A stretch of DNA of 6,850 nt, from positions 1 through 6,850 of the forward strand of contig CAMBQS010000189.1 in NCBI GenBank assembly GCA_945870015.1, written 5' to 3'. Both the position numbers and the translations under genes were made by a program. Positions 1-4,924 of this stretch are shown in pieces. This stretch comes from Desulfocicer vacuolatum DSM 3385 (lineage in GTDB: Bacteria > Desulfobacterota > Desulfobacteria > Desulfobacterales > SURF-7). The notes beneath the pieces are model-generated. The model ran no database searches. It was not told where the DNA came from and saw only the letters and a program-made list of their open reading frames with translations. Positions within the stretch are counted from its first letter, which is position 1; the number at the start of each line of letters is the position of its first letter.

Positions 1-1
1 A

Positions 2-412
2 ATCATCAACCACCGGCTGGAAGCAGCCTTGATCAATACCACGCCCAAAATTTTATACCGGAATATTTCACAGCTTGCAGAAAACGCCATCGCGCTTCTG
101 GCCATCCTTTCCCAGGCCGGACAAAAAGAAAAAGCAACCGCCGGCGAAGCATTCCGGTTGGCAATTTCTGCACTCCCGATCCGGGATAAAAACATGGAAA
201 TGCCGGTGAAGGTTTCTTTTCATGAGCTACATGAGGCGCTGGAACGATTTTCACAGGCATCACCCGGTGTCCGGAAAACAATGTTTGATGCCTGCTGTCA
301 ATGTGTTCTTTTTGACGGCAGGGTGTCGGTGAACGAAGCGGAGTTGTTGCGCGCAATTGCCTATGCAGTGGATATTCCGGTTCCGCCATTCATAACCAAA
401 GCAGCGGACTGA
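2..412 (+). CDS. M48-type metallopeptidase, C-terminal fragment with TerB-like tail
   Basis: The reading frame is open from the first bases of the window, so this is the last 136 or so codons of a longer gene; the TTG at 29 is an internal codon, not a start. The visible part has no protease core (no HExxH, no membrane segments). It is a helical tail ending in ACCQCVLFDGRVSVNEAELL followed by RAIAYAVDIPVPPF. From memory, this acidic helix pattern (DGR followed by E-AELLRAIA and a proline-rich end) is the usual C-terminus of large membrane-bound M48 family Zn-proteases, where it resembles a TerB-type helical domain. The assignment therefore rests on the tail alone; a stand-alone TerB-like protein is the alternative. 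The TGA at 410-412 lies 8 bp from the convergent MFS stop codon, and I see no terminator hairpin between them. It is the only plus-strand gene in the window and probably unrelated to the minus-strand cluster. Confidence 0.68.
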   Translation: MINHRLEAALINTTPKILYRNISQLAENAIALLAILSQAGQKEKATAGEAFRLAISALPIRDKNMEMPVKVSFHELHEALERFSQASPGVRKTMFDACCQCVLFDGRVSVNEAELLRAIAYAVDIPVPPFITKAAD

Positions 413-420
413 TCTGTTTG

Positions 421-1776
421 CTAATCGGATGAATGACTTGAAATGACGGCAGCCCCGGGCGGTTTCATGGTTCCCAGCAATACGGCAGCCAGAAGATCCA
501 GCCCGATATAAATCATATAGGCCAGGTCATAAGAACCCGTCTGGTCATGACTTTGTCCGGCAATGAGGTATCCGGCCAACTGCATAATCAAAAAAATCGA
601 TATATACCGCAGAACAGAGGGGAAGCAGTCCCGGCCAAAAAAAATGGCTACCATGATTGAATAGGTAGACATGATTCCGCCCATGGTGAAACCAAACACC
701 ACGATGAAGAGGATCAAAAAAATCATGGAATCCTGATACAGGGCCAGGGAAAGTCCTGCTGCATTTGCAAGAGACATCAGCACGACCACTTTTTTGGGTT
801 CGAACCGGTCACAGAAAGCGCCCCAGAAATATTTCCCCGCAGATCCGATCAGAGCTGTCACGGACATGAGAATCATGGCATGCAGGCTGCTGAACCCGAT
901 ATCGGTGAAACGCGGCTTCAATTGGGACATGACACCTACCGTGCCGACCATAAGCATGGCATAGGACAATCCCAGTTTCCAGAATGCCCCGGTTCGCATG
1001 AGCATTCCAAATGGCCAGCTATCACAGGCGTTTCCGGCTTTTTTTATGGGATTACAGATCTCTGCCCCGGTTACTTTTGTCCGGCAGGGAAATTCCGGTT
1101 CGGCGATGCCGCCATCGGGAAGCATTCCCATCTCTTCCGGCCATTCACGCATCACAAACCATGCCAGCGGCGCCATCAGCATGACAGATAGTCCGATAAC
1201 CAACGCTGCGCCATCTACTCCGGATCGGATAATGGCAATCATGGCGATCATCGGCAGAATGGCGCCTGAAAAGGAAATTCCGGCAGCAGCAAAGCCCATG
1301 GCTTTTCCCCGTTTCAGAACAAACCAGTTGTTAACGGCCGTAGCAGACACAATACCGCCATATGCGCCGTTGCCGATAAACAGAAGAATATAAAAAAAAT
1401 AGAACTGCCAAAGTGCTTCCACGCGTGCCATGAAAATGAAGGCCATTCCCCCCACCAGAGAGCCGAAGACCATGAGAGCCCGGACACCGGTATACATGAC
1501 AATGGTACCATAAATGAATTGGCATGAAAAACCAAAAAGCGTGCCGATCACCAATGCCAGGTTGATATCGGTCCGGGTCCATCCCCGCAATTGACAAAGA
1601 GGCTCCATAAAAGCATTGAGGGCATAAAACCCCGTTCCCACGGACATGAAGTTGGCAAAAAAAGCGACCCCCACGATGTACCAGCCGTAATACACAAACA
1701 TCCCCTTCAAAATAGGTTTTTCAATCGCTGTCCACAAGCTGGTGCCTGATTGGACTTTCTCAAAACCTCCGTGCAT
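421..1776 (-). CDS. MFS transporter, monocarboxylate / oxalate-formate type
   Basis: A 451-residue integral membrane carrier, probably a proton-coupled transporter of a small carboxylate. About twelve hydrophobic segments are visible, near residues 28-48, 70-92, 98-117, 121-146, 157-183, 188-209, 262-284, 298-320, 328-346, 350-377, 387-407 and 417-436, with a hydrophilic loop at 210-256 between the two halves. The sequence after TM1 (ALNAFMEPL then RGWTRTDINLAL), the RGKAMGFAAAGISFSGAILP stretch at 156-175 and the WGAFCDR motif at 318-324 (the GxxxDR signature of the second half) fit the MCT/OFA branch of the major facilitator superfamily. Substrate is not determinable. The start is uncertain: the ATG at 1776 has no Shine-Dalgarno sequence and abuts a promoter-like -10, while Met26 (codon at 1701-1699) sits just before TM1, directly behind AAGGGG. 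The gene lies downstream of a terminator, so it is probably transcribed apart from the ligase gene but belongs to the same pathway by context. Confidence 0.88.
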   Translation of the reverse strand: MHGGFEKVQSGTSLWTAIEKPILKGMFVYYGWYIVGVAFFANFMSVGTGFYALNAFMEPLCQLRGWTRTDINLALVIGTLFGFSCQFIYGTIVMYTGVRALMVFGSLVGGMAFIFMARVEALWQFYFFYILLFIGNGAYGGIVSATAVNNWFVLKRGKAMGFAAAGISFSGAILPMIAMIAIIRSGVDGAALVIGLSVMLMAPLAWFVMREWPEEMGMLPDGGIAEPEFPCRTKVTGAEICNPIKKAGNACDSWPFGMLMRTGAFWKLGLSYAMLMVGTVGVMSQLKPRFTDIGFSSLHAMILMSVTALIGSAGKYFWGAFCDRFEPKKVVVLMSLANAAGLSLALYQDSMIFLILFIVVFGFTMGGIMSTYSIMVAIFFGRDCFPSVLRYISIFLIMQLAGYLIAGQSHDQTGSYDLAYMIYIGLDLLAAVLLGTMKPPGAAVISSHSSD

Positions 1777-1805
1777 TGTATAATGGAAAGAAAAAGGTTC
1801 GTCAA
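1777..1805 (-). promoter_or_regulatory. Candidate sigma70 promoter of the MFS gene
   Basis: Read on the minus strand, TTGACG (1805-1800) is followed after exactly 17 bp by TATACA (1782-1777). The -35 matches consensus at 5 of 6 positions and the -10 at 4 of 6. The -10 ends one base before the ATG at 1776, so transcription would begin near 1771-1769, inside the annotated coding sequence and beyond that ATG. A GGAGG at 1770-1766 would then lie at the very 5' end of the transcript, but no in-frame start codon follows it at a useful distance. If this promoter works, the first usable in-frame ATG is Met26 at 1701. Confidence 0.5.
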
Positions 1806-1844
1806 CTTCCGGCAGTGCGCGGGGCGGGCAGATGAAAGGCGGGT

Positions 1845-1887
1845 AAAAAAATCAGTTCGTATCCAAAATGGATGGATACGAACTGAT
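1845..1887 (-). terminator. Intrinsic terminator after the acyl-CoA ligase gene
   Basis: A perfect 14 bp inverted repeat (ATCAGTTCGTATCC at 1851-1864 against its complement at 1874-1887) encloses a 9 nt loop. On the minus strand it is followed by a run of seven T (1851-1845, the first being the last base of the stem). It lies about 40 bp after the ligase stop codon and about 40 bp before the MFS promoter. A weaker hairpin with an 8 bp stem (ACAGATGA at 1900-1907 with its complement at 1928-1935) overlaps the ligase stop codon just before it. Together these should end most transcription coming from the ligase gene. Confidence 0.88.
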
Positions 1888-1927
1888 TGGTATCAACTCA
1901 CAGATGAAAGTGATATCCATGGTTTTA

Positions 1928-3589
1928 TCATCTGTAGTCTTCTGCTTTAAAAACATCTTCCTTGTTGTTCTCGAATTTTTCCTTTAAAAACCGCTCCTGG
2001 GGCTTTTCACTGATGGTCTTGGGTATCTCATCCAGGAAAAGAAGATAGCTGGGAACGCTGTTGGCCTCCAGCCCCTTTTGGGCGACTTCAAACAAGGCTG
2101 CAGGATCACGCTCATAGCCTTCAAACAGCACAACACCGGCAACCAGATCGGATTCGCCCGGTGCCCCACTTTCCGCAGGAATCCCGAATACAGTAACTTC
2201 GCTGACAGACGGATGCTCTCCGATGACTCTTTCCACATTGTCGGCCTGAATAAAATCCCCTGCTCTTCGAAGACCCCCGCCAACGCGATAGTCAAAGTAA
2301 AACCATCCGTTTTCATCAACATGCACAATATCCCCTGTCCGGTTCCAACCGCCCATGGTTTTTTTCTTGCTGGCTTCGGGGTTATCATAATAATTTACAA
2401 AAGCCGGTATTCCTTTAATTCTTGCGATGACCTCTCCCTGAACATTGGGCGGACAAGGGTTGTCATTTTCATCCACCACCTTCATGCTGAACAGACCGAT
2501 GGGTTTCCCAAAACTGCCGATCGGCCCTTCGCCAATGGGTTTGCGTGCAAATCCGCCGCCTTCAAGGGTGGAGTACCACTCCAGAATGCTCACGTTAAAT
2601 CGTTTCTCAAAATCTTCCCATATGGCCCTTGGCATTCCGGCACTCACAACATGGCGAACCGGATTGTCCGCATCATTGTCCTTTCGAGGCTCATTATAGA
2701 TACCGGCTGCAACGCCTCCCAGCATACTGAAGCTGGTGACACCATATTTTCGGGCAATATCCCACAGGCGGCTTTTGGTAAACTTTGTACTGAAAACCGC
2801 CTTGATGCTTCGATACACTGCCGGAGCATAGGTACAACCCTGGGCATTTCCATGGGTCAAGGAAAGCCCGGTATACAGGGTGTCGCTCGGGTCATACTTC
2901 CAGTACCGGCTCAGCACATATCCATAGACCGGAAACCGGAAACTCTCATTTAATACCCCTTTGGGATCACCGGTTGTACCGGATGTATAGACAATCTGAA
3001 TGGGATGGCTGGGTTTGGATGATACGTAATCAACATGCCGGAAAGGAGCCTCAAGAATCTCCTGCATGGAATGGTATTTCGAAGCATCCCCTGTTGCCGG
3101 CTTTCGTGGTTTTTCCGTCACATAAATATGGGTTACATTTGGAATTTTATTTTTGATAGGCTCAATATTCTCCAGCAGATCCGCAGTGGTGAAAATCACT
3201 TTGCTTCTTGAATTTGAAACCATATGGGCCAGCTTGTCCCCTTTGGTTCGGGGATCAATGGGCACGACAATGGCGCCGATGATACTGCCTGCTGCCAGAA
3301 GATGCATCATTTCCGGATAATTGTACATAATGGCTGCATAGGTATCTCCTTTTCGGAGCCCGGCATCCAGAAGGGCCTGTGCAAACCGGTGGGAGTTCTC
3401 ATGCAGATCCCGAAAGGTCTGGATAAAATCTGGATCCTTATTGTTTTCAAAGGTGAGCACCGGAAAATCGGGCCGGGTATTGGCCCTGATCTCCAGAAGC
3501 TGACCAAGGAATACCTGGTTCAATTTTTTTTGAATGGAAAAAACAAAATTTCTTGTTTTTTCAAACACAGGTTTTGTTTCATTATACAT
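1928..3589 (-). CDS. AMP-forming acyl-CoA ligase (ANL superfamily, CaiC/BaiB-like)
   Basis: A 553-residue cytoplasmic adenylate-forming enzyme that should activate a carboxylic acid to an acyl-AMP and then to its CoA thioester. The ATP-binding P-loop (A3) is YTSGTTGDPKGV at 201-212; the A5 motif is WYSTLEG at 338-344 with Glu343; the A7 motif is RTGD at 417-420; the hinge region begins at Arg435 and runs GGGLRRAGDFI (437-447); and the C-terminal catalytic lysine is Lys529 in PKTISEKPQER. The length is normal for the family. PKTxxEK in place of the commoner PKTxxGK reminds me of crotonobetaine/carnitine-CoA ligases and bile acid-CoA ligases, which suggests a branched or cyclic rather than a plain fatty acid, but this is inference. 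The start is well supported by AGGAGGT at 3603-3597, 7 nt before the ATG. The gene has its own upstream promoter candidate and a terminator, so it may be a single-gene unit placed between the SDR and the MFS carrier. Confidence 0.93.
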   Translation of the reverse strand: MYNETKPVFEKTRNFVFSIQKKLNQVFLGQLLEIRANTRPDFPVLTFENNKDPDFIQTFRDLHENSHRFAQALLDAGLRKGDTYAAIMYNYPEMMHLLAAGSIIGAIVVPIDPRTKGDKLAHMVSNSRSKVIFTTADLLENIEPIKNKIPNVTHIYVTEKPRKPATGDASKYHSMQEILEAPFRHVDYVSSKPSHPIQIVYTSGTTGDPKGVLNESFRFPVYGYVLSRYWKYDPSDTLYTGLSLTHGNAQGCTYAPAVYRSIKAVFSTKFTKSRLWDIARKYGVTSFSMLGGVAAGIYNEPRKDNDADNPVRHVVSAGMPRAIWEDFEKRFNVSILEWYSTLEGGGFARKPIGEGPIGSFGKPIGLFSMKVVDENDNPCPPNVQGEVIARIKGIPAFVNYYDNPEASKKKTMGGWNRTGDIVHVDENGWFYFDYRVGGGLRRAGDFIQADNVERVIGEHPSVSEVTVFGIPAESGAPGESDLVAGVVLFEGYERDPAALFEVAQKGLEANSVPSYLLFLDEIPKTISEKPQERFLKEKFENNKEDVFKAEDYR

Positions 3590-3650
3590 TTTTTCGACCT
3601 CCTGTTATGGATTCTGGTGCATCGCCTTTTCTTTTCATCAACTGTACATC

Positions 3651-3667
3651 TTCTACGTAAAGTAGAA
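3651..3667. promoter_or_regulatory. Inverted repeat in the ligase leader
   Basis: TTCTAC (3651-3656) and GTAGAA (3662-3667) form a perfect 6 bp inverted repeat with a 5 bp centre. It would lie roughly 20-40 bp downstream of the predicted ligase transcription start, where a repressor would act as a roadblock. A tandem TTCGAT repeat (3682-3693) lies between it and the -10. Both are short enough to arise by chance, and no regulator gene is present in the window. Confidence 0.3.
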
Positions 3668-3695
3668 AAACATTTTCCCGATTCGATTTCGATCT

Positions 3696-3724
3696 GGTAT
3701 AGATAATTTAATTCAATATGTCAA
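3696..3724 (-). promoter_or_regulatory. Candidate sigma70 promoter of the acyl-CoA ligase gene
   Basis: On the minus strand a perfect -35 hexamer TTGACA (3724-3719) is separated by 17 bp from TATACC (3701-3696), which matches the -10 consensus at 4 of 6 positions. The spacer is almost entirely A and T. Transcription would begin near 3689, giving a leader of about 100 nt before the ATG at 3589. The spacing and strength resemble the promoter candidate in front of the MFS gene. It lies in the only long gap of the minus-strand row, where a new promoter would be expected. Confidence 0.55.
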
Positions 3725-3734
3725 TATAATTCAA
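3709..3734. repeat. Short direct repeats around the -35 of the ligase promoter
   Basis: TAATTCAA occurs at 3709-3716 and again at 3727-3734, 18 bp apart, on either side of the -35 hexamer. Overlapping them, TCAATAT occurs at 3713-3719 and 3721-3727. Repeats on the same face of the helix beside a -35 could be activator or repressor half-sites. The region is very A+T rich, so chance is a real alternative. Confidence 0.35.
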
Positions 3735-3744
3735 GCGTTGATAT

Positions 3745-3770
3745 GGCAAAACACAACATCCTGTTTTGCC
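3745..3770. repeat. 9 bp inverted repeat (hairpin 1 of the block)
   Basis: GGCAAAACA (3745-3753) pairs perfectly with TGTTTTGCC (3762-3770) around an 8 nt loop. No T run follows on either strand, so it is not a typical intrinsic terminator. It lies about 20 bp upstream of the ligase -35, and directly abuts the next inverted repeat. Confidence 0.55.
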
Positions 3771-3798
3771 CTGAAAATGTCTCTCTATCTGTTTTCAG
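3771..3798. repeat. 7 bp inverted repeat (hairpin 2 of the block)
   Basis: CTGAAAA (3771-3777) pairs perfectly with TTTTCAG (3792-3798) across a 14 nt loop. It begins on the base after the previous hairpin ends and shares one base with the next. The long loop makes it the weakest of the three alone. Confidence 0.4.
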
Positions 3799-3825
3799 TT
3801 GACCCGTATGTCAACAATACAGATA
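3786..3825. repeat. Nested palindrome GTTGAC-N6-GTCAAC with outer TATCTG/CAGATA arms
   Basis: The inner arms GTTGAC (3798-3803) and GTCAAC (3810-3815) are perfect complements around a 6 bp centre. Outside them, TATCTG (3786-3791) and CAGATA (3820-3825) are also perfect complements, giving a roughly symmetrical 40 bp element. The outer arms cannot pair at the same time as hairpin 2 without a pseudoknot, so two alternative RNA folds exist. As DNA, the inner palindrome has the form of a dimeric repressor operator. Which reading is right cannot be told from one sequence. Confidence 0.45.
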
Positions 3826-3900
3826 AAACGGAAAAAAACAGGGCTGGGGAATCATCCATATTTCTTTTGCCGGTTTTTGTCGTGCAGGTATGATAGGCTC

Positions 3901-3919
3901 ACCGGTTCTGGAAACCGGT
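3901..3919 (-). repeat. 7 bp hairpin at the SDR stop codon
   Basis: ACCGGTT (3901-3907) and AACCGGT (3913-3919) are perfect complements around a 5 nt loop. On the minus strand the stem starts with the last base of the SDR stop codon (TAA, 3921-3919). No T run follows on that strand, so it is at best a weak terminator or a 3'-end stabiliser. It could also be chance, since CCGG-rich words are common here. Confidence 0.35.
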
Positions 3920-4911
3920 TATCTTCTTTTTCCCGGAAACCGATAGCTTTCCAGAACCCACTCATGGATCTCTTTCATAGCCTGGTCCTGAGGAATCCGG
4001 GTAGACCACCCCAACTCCTCCTTTGCCCGGCTTGCATCCACATTATTGTTTTTTCCCATGATGGCTGCTGCCAGACGGGTGATCGGTGGCCGGATTCCAA
4101 AAGGAGTCAACAGTTTCTCACAGACCGACCCCAGGAACCAGGCGGATGTAAAGGAGAGGTTACCGATGGTTTTCTTCCCGACAAAACCGCTGATCGTATC
4201 CAGATATTCACCCCAGGTTATGGGATAATCATCACGGAAAAGATAGATCCGATCCACTGCTTTTTCCGATTCCGCACATCGTATCATGCCGTCTACCAGG
4301 TTGGTGACATACACAAAAGCGCCGGGTTCTTTCCCGCCATTGATTTTGGGGAAAGGTCCGCGGAAAAATGCATCCAGGATCTCCCGGACCCAAACGCTGC
4401 CGGGACCGATCACATTGGATGGCCGCACAATGGTATAGGCAATACCATGGCTCCGGCAGAATGTTTTTACGGTTTTTTCGGCAATGATTTTTGTATCACA
4501 ATAGGGAATTCCGCATTCAATCTGCGGACTCTCTTCATTTGCACCGGCCAGATCCCGGCCAACCCCGAATGCTGCAATGGAGGAGGCATAGATGAATCTT
4601 TTACTCTTTCCTTTAGAATGCAGCAGAAGATTTCTGGTTCCATCCACCATAACGGCTTCAAACTGTTTCCGGGTTCCCCAATCCAGGGTGCGGGTGGCCA
4701 GATGATAAACCGTATCGATCTCTTGTGTGATTCCGTTAAGACTTTCCGGAATGGTCAGGTCACCCCGGAAAATCTCTATGCCCATTTTTTCACAAGGGCC
4801 GGCGTCTTCATTGGGAAGGAACAGTCCCCTGACCTGATAGCCTCTATTCACCAGTTCCTTTGCCAGATGATATCCGATAAATCCACCGGTGCCGGTGACC
4901 AGTACTTTCAT
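3919..4911 (-). CDS. NAD(P)-dependent extended SDR (epimerase / 3beta-HSD-like)
   Basis: A 330-residue cytoplasmic oxidoreductase of the extended short-chain dehydrogenase family. The N-terminal Rossmann motif VTGTGGFIG (5-13) gives the GxxGxxG dinucleotide signature; DL at 51-52 fits the family's conserved acidic position that contacts adenine. The catalytic Ser lies in YASSIAAFG (108-116; Ser110 or Ser111) and the Tyr-Lys pair is Y137-C-D-T-K141. RPSNVIGPG at 163-171 is the typical substrate-domain start. The overall style is closer to 3beta-hydroxysteroid dehydrogenase / dihydroflavonol reductase relatives than to sugar-nucleotide epimerases, and there are no sugar genes nearby, so I expect a hydroxy/keto redox step. 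The start is firm: a perfect AGGAGG (4923-4918) lies 6 nt before the ATG, within the 13 bp gap after the ThDP gene, so the two are almost certainly co-transcribed. Alternatives are a true sugar epimerase or a ketone/aldehyde reductase acting on the ThDP enzyme's product. Confidence 0.92.
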   Translation of the reverse strand: MKVLVTGTGGFIGYHLAKELVNRGYQVRGLFLPNEDAGPCEKMGIEIFRGDLTIPESLNGITQEIDTVYHLATRTLDWGTRKQFEAVMVDGTRNLLLHSKGKSKRFIYASSIAAFGVGRDLAGANEESPQIECGIPYCDTKIIAEKTVKTFCRSHGIAYTIVRPSNVIGPGSVWVREILDAFFRGPFPKINGGKEPGAFVYVTNLVDGMIRCAESEKAVDRIYLFRDDYPITWGEYLDTISGFVGKKTIGNLSFTSAWFLGSVCEKLLTPFGIRPPITRLAAAIMGKNNNVDASRAKEELGWSTRIPQDQAMKEIHEWVLESYRFPGKRR

Positions 4912-4924
4912 GATCCGCCTCCTA

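Larger units (their letters stand above)
3604..3918. other. Long intergenic region between SDR and ligase genes
   Basis: This is the only stretch above 300 bp without a minus-strand gene. I see no convincing small coding region here: the plus-strand reading that enters it is the antisense shadow of the SDR gene. It holds, from the SDR end to the ligase end, a 7 bp hairpin at the SDR stop, a block of adjacent inverted repeats at 3745-3825, direct repeats around a candidate promoter at 3696-3724, and a small inverted repeat at 3651-3667. It is visibly richer in A+T than the flanking genes, as expected for a regulatory region. I find no clear intrinsic terminator for the SDR transcript; the only long T run on the minus strand (near 3839-3833) has no stem before it. 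Confidence 0.7.

Noticed and set aside
1821..1843. G-rich stretch on the plus strand considered as a G-quadruplex
   Set aside because: Only three runs of three or more G are present, so a standard four-tract quadruplex cannot form.
2078..2953. Plus-strand open frame (291 codons) opposite the acyl-CoA ligase gene
   Set aside because: It is antisense to the ligase core including the A5 and A7 motifs; no ribosome binding site or domain supports it.
3745..3770. Hairpin considered as the intrinsic terminator of the ThDP-SDR transcript
   Set aside because: The 9 bp stem is not followed by a T run on either strand and lies about 150 bp past the SDR stop codon.
3798..3815. TTGACA within the inverted repeat considered as another -35 hexamer
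   Set aside because: At 16-19 bp spacing on the minus strand there is no -10 hexamer with more than about three matches.
1928..4911. SDR plus AMP ligase considered as OleD/OleC of olefin (beta-lactone) biosynthesis
   Set aside because: No thiolase (OleA) or alpha/beta hydrolase (OleB) is present, the neighbours are a ThDP enzyme and a carboxylate carrier, and the ligase keeps the C-terminal CoA-ligase lysine motif.
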